From: Trichomonas tenax
Lineage: Eukaryota; Parabasalia; Trichomonadida; Trichomonadidae
DNA length: 64,000 nucleotides
NCBI GenBank assembly: GCA_023091735.1
Contig: JALKBU010000093.1
Coordinates: 1 to 64,000 of the forward strand
Direction of reading: 5' to 3'
Position numbers and translations under genes: made by a program. This document shows, one piece after another, positions 10,102 to 19,857 of the stretch; within the stretch, counting starts at the first letter, position 1, and each line of letters starts with the position of its first letter. The notes beneath the pieces are model-generated. The model was not told where the DNA came from. It did no database searches and saw nothing but the letters and a program-made list of their open reading frames with translations.

Positions 10102-11319
10102 TTAGAATCCCATTGGCTGGTTACCGCGTGGCTGAGATGCTTTTCCATACTGGTGCTGCTGTCCGCCCTTCAAGCTGAGGTCGACAAGGCCACCAAAGTC
10201 GTTGAGAGGCTTCTGTGGAGCCTTCTGTGCTGGCTTCTGAGCTGTGGCTGGCTGTCCCATTGGCTGTGCAAATCCGCCCTGAGCTGGGTTGGAGGCTGGT
10301 GGCGGATTAGAGAAGTCAAGGAGATCCATAGCTGGCTGAGGCTTTGGCTGAGTTGGTACTGGAGAGCCGAAGACATCGAACTGAGCTGGCTGCTGTCTAA
10401 CTGGCTGAGCTGGAGCACCAAAAGCGTTGAACTGGTTCTGCTGTGGCTGAGATGGAGCACCGAAAGCGTTGAATTGATTCTGCTGTGGCTGAGATGGAGC
10501 ACCGAAGGCGTTGAATTGATTCTGATGTGGCTGAGAGTTTCCGAATGGGTCGAAAGTCTGTCTTTGTTGTGGCTGTGAGTTTCCGAATGGGTCGAATGTT
10601 CCCTGTGTTGGAGCAGCAGCGGCTGGAGCTGGTGCTGGAGCAGCGCCTGCTCGTGGATCGAAGTCAAGATCATCTTCGTCTTCATCATCTGATGGTGGGG
10701 CTGGCTTGGACTTTGGCTTTGGTGGGGCATCATAGTCATCATCGTAGTTGCTGCCACGATATGTGCTATCGTTGTAGCTCATGCTGTAGTTGTCATTATA
10801 GCTAGAGCCGCCAAATCCGAATCCGGCGTTGCCGGAGACAGCGCCAGTAGCACCAGCGAGCTTCTTGGCCTTCTCACGCTCCATCTGATACAAATCGCTA
10901 TCGTTGACTAAGTTGATAATATCAGCAGCTTTCTTTCTAACGACTGCTTCGAGGGCAGCCTCCTCACCAACGTCGTGCTGGTGGAGTGTTGTGAGCTGCT
11001 GGAGCTGAGAGAGCATCATCCTTGTGTCAGAGCGGAATGATTCAGGACCGTTTCTGAGAAGATACTCGAGAAGAAGGAGGGATTTCTGGACGTGTCTGAT
11101 TTCCTTGATATCGCCCATCTGATCCCACAACGCCTTCTTTACGTTCTCGCATTCGTTGTAGTTGTAGCTGATTCTCGCAATTTCTTGCATTTGTGTGTTT
11201 GCAGGACCCCATGGGTCGTCATTTGTTGCCTCATAGACCATTTTTTCGGCGTCTGTTTTTCCTGTGAAGAAATAACCTGCCTGTCTAGTTTTCTCCTTGG
11301 CAAAGCGCCAAACTTGCAT
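10102..11319 (-). CDS. ENTH-domain epsin-like clathrin adaptor
   Basis: A 405-residue protein. The N-terminal 150 residues form an ENTH domain: KMVYEATNDDPWGPANTQMQ, ALWDQMGDIKEIRHVQKSLL, LLEYLLRNGPESFR. The helix motif DDPWGP is typical of epsins. The rest is low-complexity and rich in Gln, Pro and Phe: FDPFG twice, three tandem QNQFNAFGAPSQPQ-type repeats, then DLLDFSNPP and LVDLS. LVDLS resembles a clathrin box, and the DPF/NAF repeats resemble AP-2 or EH-domain ligands. The expected role is phosphoinositide binding and recruitment of clathrin and adaptors during endocytosis. No ubiquitin-interacting motif is obvious. The coding sequence is GC-rich compared with its flanks. Confidence 0.92.
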   Translation of the reverse strand: MQVWRFAKEKTRQAGYFFTGKTDAEKMVYEATNDDPWGPANTQMQEIARISYNYNECENVKKALWDQMGDIKEIRHVQKSLLLLEYLLRNGPESFRSDTRMMLSQLQQLTTLHQHDVGEEAALEAVVRKKAADIINLVNDSDLYQMEREKAKKLAGATGAVSGNAGFGFGGSSYNDNYSMSYNDSTYRGSNYDDDYDAPPKPKSKPAPPSDDEDEDDLDFDPRAGAAPAPAPAAAAPTQGTFDPFGNSQPQQRQTFDPFGNSQPHQNQFNAFGAPSQPQQNQFNAFGAPSQPQQNQFNAFGAPAQPVRQQPAQFDVFGSPVPTQPKPQPAMDLLDFSNPPPASNPAQGGFAQPMGQPATAQKPAQKAPQKPLNDFGGLVDLSLKGGQQHQYGKASQPRGNQPMGF

Positions 11320-12245
11320 TATTTTTTATGGTCACCAACCGCTTTTTTTCATCGTCGATTCTGACCTTTTTCTTATAAATTCAGGATTTACATCGGTTTA
11401 TATCACTGTTTTCTAATTTCTATTTAAAAACGAACGGCTAACATCTCAAAACAGTACTTTTCCATTTTTACTTAAAATATAACATCTATATGATGAATTG
11501 TCCTTAAATTTTAAGTTTTATTGATAAGATATCGATTGATTTCAATTGGCGATTTTGGTTACGAAATGCAGCCATTTCTCGTTTAGGTACTATATTGTTA
11601 TGGCAGAGGTTATGTTTATGATGCTAGATGAAGCGATCGATTGTTTTTTCATATCAAAAAACATTTTTAATTGTGTAGATAAACTTAATGTAATCAACAT
11701 CATTTCCCTCCATTTCCCTCCATAATATTGCCACTCTGTGGGTAGTGGTAATGGAGTAATGGGTCAAATTAGAATTTAACAACTCGGTTTCATTTCTATT
11801 TCGTCAGTTTATTGCTTTCCATTGATATTTACATGGATATTTCTATTAAATCACAATAGGTGTCGTGCTTACATACATACGAATCCAGAATAATGCGAAC
11901 AATCAATAAAACCAATGACATTATTAATATTTGATCAGCAATGATAAATTTTTAAGCGGAGAAATGACTGCCTGTACAACAGAAAAGCTAATTCTATGAG
12001 ATATGCTATCTGATGTTAATCGATTTATAAGTTAAAACTTATTATTGGATTTCTGACTTTGCCTCTTCTTGTATATGTTAAGCATGGTCTAAATCCGAAT
12101 ATTTTTATAATATAATTGTATAAAAGAGTCCATTAAATTGAGATAACAATTTGAAGAGTAATTTTATACCATTTCTTTTAGGAGCATACTATCCTACAAA
12201 AATTATGATGAATTAGTTCAGAATAGAGTGATTCCAATATAATTT
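11320..12245. other. AT-rich spacer upstream of the epsin-like gene
   Basis: No supported gene. A small direct repeat (CATTTCCCTC twice) lies at about 11702. Confidence 0.5.
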
Positions 12246-12566
12246 AATTTTTATTCAACTTTGCCAATCTTAAAAGAACTCGTAAAACGATTTCATATAT
12301 GGGTGGCTATATATCCCAATGAGAATTGTTTATATATTCATGCCCTAAAAGGTACTTTGGATTTTGTTCTTCGAATTCTGAATCTTCAATCGAAGGCTTT
12401 GTTAATCGAAATATATTCCCGTTTGCACCAAAGAAATTTAACCCATGAAGCTAAAATGTTCATTTGCGGATCAGAACCGTTTGCATTTAAGTTAACTATA
12501 CATTATATAAAAGCGATAAATTTACCACCATCAATCAGAGAGAAGTTTTCAATTTTTGCATTATAA
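12246..12566 (+). pseudogene. Orphan coding-like fragment, unrecognised
   Basis: An open frame of about 105 codons (PILKELVKRFHIWVAIYPNE ... IREKFSIFAL) reads like real protein but lacks an ATG near its start. It may be the remnant of a larger gene. It lies just outside the recombinase element and no family is evident. Confidence 0.25.
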
Positions 12567-12612
12567 TTTAACAAATCGTAACAAAGATTTAAGATATAAC
12601 AGAACCAATCCG

Positions 12613-12638
12613 AAATGAGTCTGCTGTAGGACTCATTT
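12613..12638. repeat. Short perfect hairpin
   Basis: AAATGAGTC (12613-12621) and GACTCATTT (12630-12638) are perfectly complementary, with an 8-base loop. It lies 45 bases outside the recombinase element. Confidence 0.45.
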
Positions 12639-12683
12639 ATCTGGAGCAACGGCATTTCCTTACCAAAAATACAATTCTTGTTT

Positions 12684-13510
12684 ATTCAATTTTGAATTGA
12701 AACGGCTACCTTTTAAGATGTATTTTTCGACAACTTTTTCTCACAAAATTCAAAAGGATTTTTTTGTTTAAAAAAGCAAAGTTTATATTATCGGTGTGAT
12801 CTTTTGAGCTGCTTCTGGCATATTTACACCAGTGTAGCGAGTATATACACTCGATTTCCAACGACCCATAGATTTAATGGTATGATCTGGCACGCCCATA
12901 AGCGCCGCCTCATGAGCGGCCTCTTTTCTGAAATTATGTGTCGAATATGCAGAATCTTTGAACAAGGTATTAAAAGCAGATTTAATCCTTGATCTATATG
13001 TTGTTATTGCTTTTGGAAAAATTTTGGACATTTTGCAAACATTTGGAAGAGATTTCAAATATTGAAGTCTGCGATCAAGCCAAAGATACAGTGAATAGTT
13101 AGTGTTAGATCTTTCGATTAATACAGAAATGCCTTTAGAAGTCTGATCTGTTTTAGATCTTTTAACAAATAAGGTTAAAATCCCTTCAGTAGTAGAAATA
13201 TCATCGAGAGTCAAACCTACGGCTTCTGATATCCTTAGAAAGCCATAGTATAAAACAGACATCAATAACATCGTTTCAACATCACTTTGGAAAAGATCAT
13301 TAAAGTCTATAAAAAAATTTGAATAGCTTGAAAATAAAAATAAAAAACGGTCACTAAAATACCACACAAATATAGATCAATATCACATATATGATTTAAA
13401 ATACATTTAAAAATGTTTATTTTTTTCATTTTATAAATTTCTCAGTTGTATTTTGTGAGAAAAAGTTTTTCGAAAAATAAATCTGAAGGTAGCTTTATTC
13501 AAAATTGAAT
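12684..13510. mobile_element. Small tyrosine-recombinase element with terminal inverted repeats
   Basis: An 827-bp unit bounded by imperfect inverted repeats of about 60-66 bases (12684-12749 and 13450-13510). Both arms begin with the near-palindrome ATTCAATTTTGAAT, then share GCTACCTT, a TATTTTTCGA block and CTTTTTCTCACAAAAT. The only ORF inside is a tyrosine recombinase catalytic domain on the minus strand. No clear target-site duplication was found. Tyrosine-recombinase elements such as Cryptons normally lack long inverted repeats, so the architecture is odd. It could be an internally deleted derivative of a larger element. Confidence 0.65.
12783..13365 (-). CDS. Tyrosine recombinase (phage-integrase-like), catalytic domain only
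   Basis: The frame is open from about 13365 to the TAA at 12783, but the first ATG is at 13271, giving 163 residues. All six catalytic positions are visible: Arg in YGFLRISEAVGL, Lys in VKRSKTDQTSKG, His and Arg in STHNFRKEAA, Trp in MGRWKSS, and a C-terminal nucleophile Tyr in VYTRYTGV. The N-terminal core-binding (SAM-like) domain is missing, and only about 85 bases separate the frame from the element end. It is therefore either an N-terminally truncated protein with an intact active site or an unusually small enzyme. The RSKTDQ and HNFR style resembles eukaryotic Crypton/DIRS-type enzymes. It is the likely mobility enzyme for the flanking inverted repeats. Confidence 0.8.
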
Positions 13511-14007
13511 TACAAAAATCGCATTATTCATCATTCAAATTTGTAATCAACGTATACATTCAAATTATTAACACCAAATTTTCTTTGTTATTTATAATCA
13601 ATGGCCTATTTAACACCCATATTCATTGAATTAATATAAAAAGTTTTTATCGTCCTAACTTCGAGAGCCTCCAAATATTAATCAATACATTATGTATATA
13701 GCTTTATTCACAATTTTATTTCTTAACTCCTTTGTAAACTATACAAAATATTTTCATATCTTTTTGTGGTTTTTGTAAACTTTATTTATCTTCAAAATCA
13801 ATACCACGCCTTTATATTCCCAGGATTCGACATCCACGACCCAAGAGTGACAACGAGTAATTCTTTAATGTTCACGTTGGTAAATAACGCTACTGGTACT
13901 GCATAGACAAGAAAATTCTCTTTTCAAGAGGCATCGTCTTTAAAGAAATCATATCACATAGATATCGACAGTATCAATACACATACCTTCTCAGTGTTGC
14001 TCTATAA
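13511..14007. other. AT-rich spacer
   Basis: No supported feature. Coding-like composition begins only near 13990. Confidence 0.5.
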
Positions 14008-14289
14008 GCAGACAAGATTGTTTCAAAGCAACAGCTTGGCCGCCTCGATATTGCGACATTCATGCTTCCAATGGACTGCATGAGCGAGAACACATTAGCC
14101 ATTAACACTGGCAATGTTAACAATCCGCTAATTATCTGCAAATGCATTATTCATCTTGTCGATAAAACACAGCCTTATTGTGGCAAGCTGATCAAGCCAG
14201 TCTTGCAGCAGGCACAGTGCTATGAGTTAGTCTCAGCCATCAACACACGTGTTGATTACAATAATTCCGATGCTCCTTTAATACTCTAA
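14008..14289 (+). pseudogene. C-terminal fragment of an unrecognised protein
   Basis: A frame of 93 codons reads ADKIVSKQQLGRLDIATFML ... NPLIICKCIIHLVDKTQPY ... INTRVDYNNSDAPLIL. It is clearly more GC-rich than its flanks and reads like conserved protein. There is no ATG before 14062 and a stop lies directly upstream, so only the 3' part of a gene remains. No family was identified. Confidence 0.35.
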
Positions 14290-14971
14290 TTTTTTGACTT
14301 ATTACTGCATTGTTATTCGCTTTTGTTCTATATTCATATTAAAATTAAATCTATTTATCGCGGATCTTTCTTTAACCACCTTTTCTATTTCGTTAAATAA
14401 TTATAGCCTCTATTTATGGCATAAATATTTACAAGGAGGCCATATTTTTTACATATTGTCCGGAACCGTAATTAATTGTTTCTTTTCATATGTTTACTTT
14501 CGTGCAGCCATAAAACACCTATATTTGAAGTTTCAGAGTGTCTTGACAATCCAAATGATCAGAATGTAACAATCACAGATTATTTAGAATTTCAGATCAA
14601 ATACATGCGTTCTTTGGACCTCCAAAAAGCTATAGATCGAAGTAGAACTCTTTAATTCGCTTCTAAAAGTTGTTCTCCAAAACTTGAAATCTATATCATT
14701 TTAAGGTTCTATATTGAGGGGGGCTTCCATATTTCGATTTAATTTTTCTTGATCTCTATACAATTACTATTAATTTCACTATCATAACAATATTATCTTT
14801 TATTTACAGAATCTATTCTACCTATCAATATTACACATTTGCATTTAAATTTTGAATTGAGAAATTTATTTTCTGATTTTGGTTCAATGATTTTAGTATT
14901 TGTTAGAGCAGGATGCGAAAGAAAGTTCAGACATATATTTATGCATATATAATAAAACAAATAAATGATAT
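14290..14971. other. Convergent spacer
   Basis: A 91-codon ORF at 14294-14569 is hydrophobic and has no promoter or domain evidence. Nothing else was seen. Confidence 0.45.
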
Positions 14972-16678
14972 TTAGACTTGGATTCTTGGTTCACCTGGTT
15001 GTCTGCAGTTCTCGGCAATATAGCGCTTGATGAGTGGATTGATGGTCATGATTATTATTACAAAGCAAGCGCCGAGTGTGAAGCCGCAAACTAAGAAAAT
15101 GAGATACCTCCAAATTGATGATTGCGGCTCTTCGGCGTCCATTAAGATTGAAGGATCCATTTCAGGTGGCGGAGGGATATTGAGGACGTGAAGAATCGAA
15201 GCAGCTACGTTACCAATGTACGGAACCTTTCCGATCTTCTGTGGAACGAGTTTTACGCCTTGTGCTGTTGTTATGAATGGAACATTGTTAACAGTGTGTC
15301 CAATTTGTCGTGAACCATCGAGATTTGTGTTTTCTTCGCTATTTCCGTGGTCTGATGTGATGAACAAAGCGTAGTCATGATCTGCACAGAGTTTTTCGAT
15401 CTTTGGAAGAAGAGAATCAATGAATTCAACAGCGAGTCTCACAGCTGTGTTGTTTCCTGAGTGTCCTGTTGCATCGCAATTTGCGAGGTTGACAGCAACG
15501 AGTTTGTATTCTTCAGACTTTATTGCGTTTTCGACCGTATTAAAAACAAGTGTTGCGTTCATTTCTGGTTGGTTTTCGACGATTGTTTCAGAGACACTTG
15601 TGAAGTTAATCACATCGACCTCTCCTGGGAATATTGGTTGCGTGATACCACCACTGAAGAAGACCGTGATGTGATCTTTCTTGTAAGCTTCGGCAATCCT
15701 GATTTGCTTGTATCCGTGCTGCGAAAGCCAACTTCCGAGACTGTTCTTGTGTGTTACAGAAGGTAAAATTGGTGTGTAATCCTTAAGAGAGGGATCATAG
15801 AGAATCATTGGTGTGAAGCGGATGTTTTGTGGTGTGTTTTCACCCTTCATTACTAATTTAGCAACCTGATAGCTTTGCTCTTCTCTGTGATTGAAGAAAA
15901 TGATAGAATCACCAGACTTCAGGTGTGCATCGTCTGTTGGACTCAAAATGAATGGATCATAGTCGATTCCTTTGGCCTGAAGTGTATCTATTTCGTCATA
16001 GATGTCCTTGGGATCGATCTTCTTCGCTGTGCCCGCAACAATCGCTTGTGCTGTAACATTCGAAAGATGCCATCTCTTGAACTTGTCGAGAGCTGTCAAT
16101 TGCGATGAAATCGTTGCAAATCGCGTCTTGATGTTCTTTGGGAAGCCTTCTTCGATCTTTCTCAAGAAACGCGAAGGTTTTGGATCTGCATGCGTGAAGA
16201 AGCAATGCACTAAAATTTCTGATACATTTTGATCGGCAGCTGCCTGGAAAAGAGGAGGAAGGAACTTAATGTGCGAGAAAATGCCCCAATCAGTGCATAA
16301 TCCTGCGAAATGTATTCTTCCATTATTTTTCTTCGCGTGTGATATTGCTTCTTGGAGTACTTCGTTGTTTTTGATGTATTTTGGCGAGTTCGGATTTATT
16401 GAACTTTCAAGTTGTTGATAATAACCAGGTGTTATTCTGCCGAGTCCCAAAGTTTGGTGGCCAACTGATGAACTTCCAGGTTCACCTCTGATGAGGCCAA
16501 CAGGCTGCTGTGCCGCGACCAACGATTGATAAATATATTTTTTCTTGAGATTATCGAGATTTGGAGTGTTTGCCTGCATCACAGCATTACCTTCGGGCCA
16601 TGCACTCTCTCCAAAGCCGTCAATGATTGTCAAAACAGCTCCTTTTGGAATGTGACGAATGAATAAGAACGGAAACAT
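14972..16678 (-). CDS. Cofactor-independent phosphoglycerate mutase with C-terminal membrane anchor
   Basis: A 568-residue member of the iPGM/alkaline phosphatase superfamily, which interconverts 3- and 2-phosphoglycerate in glycolysis using two metal ions. Visible landmarks: Asp20 in IIDGFGES, nucleophile Ser71 in GSSSVGHQTLGLGR, the substrate loop FTHADPKPS, NHREEQSYQ, the metal-site motif NCDATGHSGN, TSDHGNSEE and a final GHTVNNVPF. Nothing essential seems missing. After the catalytic part comes a hydrophobic segment at about 523-548 (YLIFLVCGFTLGACFVIIIM) followed by a basic tail, so the enzyme is predicted to be tail-anchored. Most iPGMs are soluble and about 510-550 residues long. A TCAAAAA initiator lies 5 nt before the ATG. 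Confidence 0.93.
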   Translation of the reverse strand: MFPFLFIRHIPKGAVLTIIDGFGESAWPEGNAVMQANTPNLDNLKKKYIYQSLVAAQQPVGLIRGEPGSSSVGHQTLGLGRITPGYYQQLESSINPNSPKYIKNNEVLQEAISHAKKNNGRIHFAGLCTDWGIFSHIKFLPPLFQAAADQNVSEILVHCFFTHADPKPSRFLRKIEEGFPKNIKTRFATISSQLTALDKFKRWHLSNVTAQAIVAGTAKKIDPKDIYDEIDTLQAKGIDYDPFILSPTDDAHLKSGDSIIFFNHREEQSYQVAKLVMKGENTPQNIRFTPMILYDPSLKDYTPILPSVTHKNSLGSWLSQHGYKQIRIAEAYKKDHITVFFSGGITQPIFPGEVDVINFTSVSETIVENQPEMNATLVFNTVENAIKSEEYKLVAVNLANCDATGHSGNNTAVRLAVEFIDSLLPKIEKLCADHDYALFITSDHGNSEENTNLDGSRQIGHTVNNVPFITTAQGVKLVPQKIGKVPYIGNVAASILHVLNIPPPPEMDPSILMDAEEPQSSIWRYLIFLVCGFTLGACFVIIIMTINPLIKRYIAENCRQPGEPRIQV

Positions 16679-16911
16679 TTTTTGATTGTGGATTTAAAAA
16701 CATTTCTTGAAACAGACATCAAATATCAAAGTTATTTTTAACAAAATTTTCTTGGAATATAAGGTTCTAATTTTTGTTATGCAGAAAGAATTTTTGTCAA
16801 GTAAATATTTTACTCGACAAAATTTTAATCAGTAAAGAAATTTGACATTTGGTTTTTTATTTTGTTTTCACATCTTTAGATTATGAAATAAGGTCTTTTG
16901 CATTTGAAATC

Positions 16912-16922
16912 AAATACAATAG
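16912..16922 (+). promoter_or_regulatory. Initiator-like site of the Pmp-like gene
   Basis: TCAAATACAATAG precedes the ATG at 16923, with the putative start at A16912 (11-nt leader). Confidence 0.4.
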
Positions 16923-17911
16923 ATGAAATTCTTGAGTATGGATAATGTTTTGCGACATGATTGGACAAATTTCTATAATAATTCAATAATTGAGTCAAAA
17001 GGAGAATACATTACTTCCAAAGGTGATTACTACATTCATGACTGTGAATTCAAAGATATTCATAATGATAAAGCCCTATATTTCAAAACATCTGATTATT
17101 CAAATAAACTTCTTGTTGAATTTAGTTCTTTTCAAAACATAACGAACTCTAGCTATGGCGGTGCTATATACTTTAAAGAATCAGGCCAAAGTTGTCTTTA
17201 TCGAATCTGTGCAAGCGAGTGCATGTTGTATAATGAGTTTGGTTCTCAAGGACATGTTCATCTGATAAAAATTATGTGAATAATTCTTCTGTTATAACTT
17301 GCGGTGAGTATAGTTCTTCAAGTGGTGTTTGCTATTTCCAATATGGAGAAGCACAATTTAATCATAATAATATTTCGAGTTGTAGTTCTGATTGGGTTTC
17401 AGGAGTTAATATGTTATTTTCAAGAGCACAGGCTTCATTCTTTGAATTTTTGACTTTTAAAAATAACACAAGCAGCACTGGAAGTGTTCTTGGATTTCAG
17501 GATAATGAGGCAGCTATTGAAATGCATCACTGCAACATCTTAGAATCGAATGCCACAAAAACGGTTTATATCGATTGTATGATGAGTAGTATGGCAATTA
17601 TAAACTGTTCTTTTATCGACAATCTGAGCAGCCCTCTATTCCATATTAAAAACGGCGATATAAAAATCATATATTGTTACTTTGAAAGAAGTAATCAAGA
17701 AATCAACAGTCCGGGTCATGGTTCATTAAATACTTCATTGATGTTTACTGACACATTGGATTTCAGTCTTCCACAATATGAGTTTTGTAGCTGCGCCACA
17801 TATAAATCTCATTGTTCATTACCATATTTGCATGAGAGATATAATCAATTGAATCTTAAATCAAGAAAACCAGACTCTCTCACATTACTTGCAATGACTT
17901 TCCAATCATAA
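16923..17911 (+). pseudogene. Pmp-like beta-helix surface protein, frameshifted
   Basis: Two frames, 16923-17279 and 17276-17911, overlap by four bases (ATGA-type) and together read as one protein of about 330 residues. Both are rich in Asn, Ser, Cys and short beta repeats (GGAIYFKESGQ, GVCYFQYGEAQFNHNNISSC, SMAIINCSFIDN), the style of right-handed beta-helix or chlamydial-Pmp-like proteins common in Trichomonas. Alignment by eye with the related gene at 51142-52135 (GGNLYFKSTGQ) runs smoothly across the junction, supporting a single ancestral frame. No signal peptide or TM segment is visible, so export is uncertain. It could be a recent frameshift or a sequencing error. Confidence 0.65.
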
Positions 17912-18764
17912 TAAAATTCTATTGAGACATCTTTGTTTTTAGAATAGCTCTGATGAAATTGTCTCATAATTACATTATTTAGGAATGGTAATCGATGAGA
18001 ATGAAGCTGAGTTAAACCAAAAAATATCGATAATACAATTATTTTCAATTCAAAACTTATCATTTTAGAAGAGAAAATAATCATATGATTCAATATTGCC
18101 AGTTTTCACGCATTTTTTGTGTGCTTTCGCGCCTGTAAAACCCGTAAATTTAATGAACTTCTAATATAAAGTTATACAGATATGAAATAAGCATTTCTCT
18201 TGCAATAATAAGTTGAAGCCCAGATGCAGGTTATAAATTATGTCACTGAGCATGATTTTACTATCTTTTGCCATCAAATAAAACTAAAAACTGTTTTGAT
18301 AAATTTGTTATATGAATCTGTTGTATTAGTATCAGAAAGCAATAGGATTGAAAACCTCATAATTAAATCCATAATTTTGTCATAAGATACGAAAATCGAC
18401 GATAACAAATTAAAAAAATTGACAAATGACAGAATTTTCTTGGCTATTAAATTGATTCATTTCGACCAAATCAAAAGATTTTGATAATAACCATTGGTGT
18501 AAATACATAGACTACAATATGCAAAATAATATATTATCGTGTGCAGGCATAACGATGCTATTGTGACATATATAAACATATTCGAAATGAAAATCGTTTA
18601 TTTTTGAATTTTAATGCATTGTGTGGCGCTACATGATGTTCTCATCATTCTAAAATCGATTATATTTTCAAACTATTTGAATGGTTTATACTTTATGGCA
18701 TAAAATAAAATTCTTTAAAATATTGGACGCATACATCGAGATAAACACATTCAACGATATTTTT
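17912..18764. other. AT-rich spacer
   Basis: No gene or strong repeat was seen before the target-site duplication of foldback element 1. Confidence 0.5.
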
Positions 18765-18770
18765 ATAAAA

Positions 18771-19783
18771 TGGAGTTTAATGGAATAAAAAACAATATTG
18801 GAATAAAGGTGACTTTATGCGAATAAAGTGAATTTGGAATCAAACCCTATTTTGGAATAACCGCCAATTTGGAATAATGACGGTTATTCCATATGCCAAA
18901 AATAGATCGAAAAGTGACAATAATGGAATACTCAATTTTTTTGAATCAAAAGTGGAATAATGGAATTAGGAATCGACCTCAAGATCTCTGTTATATAGCA
19001 ACTTATTAAAAAGTTGTTAGCTGACATCTATCTTGTTTACATGTAAGTTATTCTTACACTTTGATTCCACGTTTTTGTCGAATAGAGAATACATTGATGC
19101 GTGCTATGATATATGCAAGACGACAGCCAATGAATTCTATCGATTTAAAATGTCGTTTTGCTTTAAAATGAAAAGATATCAGAATAAATCACTTCTAACT
19201 TTTGGATTTTTTAATCAATGTTATTGTGTATGCTCTATATTTGAAGTGCCCATCGATTTTGAAGATCTGGAGATTCCAAATATTTTGCATGCGATTAAAT
19301 ACCTGAAATAGATTGTGTTAAATTGCTTCACCTCATAGATCAATTGGTAAAACACTCCAAGCTTTAATGAAGAGGTTTGCTAGTTTGACTCGCGGTAGTC
19401 CTTCCTTTTTCCTTTTTACCACAAATTCTGGATGAGAACGCTATCTCAATTTGAATTGGAATTGAGGATAAAGTGATTATGTTTCCAACTGCTTGACGGT
19501 TATTCCAATGTATTTTTGATTGCATTATTATCCATTATTCCTAATTCCAATATCGAAGTTGATTCCCAATTTTGAGAGCATTATGCACATATCCAAATAT
19601 TCGGCGATTCCAACTAATTCGGGTATTCCATTATTGTCACTTTTCGATCTATTTTTGGCATATGGAATAACCGTCATTATTCCAAATTGGCGGTTATTCA
19701 AAAATAGGGTTTGATTCCAAATTCACTTTATTCGCATAAAGTCACCTTTATTCCAATAATGTTTTTTATTCCATTAAACTCCA
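18771..19783. mobile_element. Foldback element 1 (161-bp terminal inverted repeats)
   Basis: A 1013-bp element. The inverted repeats 18771-18931 and 19623-19783 differ at only a few positions and start TGGAGTTTAATGGAATAAA. GGAATAA motifs recur through the arms. The direct repeat ATAAAA flanks both sides (18765-18770 and 19784-19789), a 6-bp target-site duplication. No transposase is present, so it is non-autonomous. A 6-bp duplication fits, but does not prove, mobilisation by a Maverick-type integrase, known in this genus. Confidence 0.88.
19329..19402 (+). tRNA. Degenerate tRNA-like sequence inside foldback element 1
   Basis: A 74-base stretch has an A-box-like TAGATCAATTGGT and a B-box-like GTTTGACTC at normal tRNA spacing, followed by runs of T that could end pol III transcription. 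The acceptor, anticodon and T stems pair poorly, so it is probably a decayed tRNA or a tRNA-derived pol III promoter rather than a working tRNA. Confidence 0.35.
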
Positions 19784-19857
19784 ATAAAAGTCTGAGAGTA
19801 GAACATATTGTCAATTAAATTGCATAATAACCGAAAAATGAATAAAAATGCCCAGCG

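Noticed and set aside
10170..10757. Minus-strand 195-codon ORF and several plus-strand ORFs within the epsin-like gene
   Set aside because: They are shadow frames of the repetitive Gln/Pro/Phe coding sequence; the ENTH frame explains the region.
14294..14569. 91-codon hydrophobic ORF
   Set aside because: A run of hydrophobic codons expected in AT-rich DNA; no promoter or family features.
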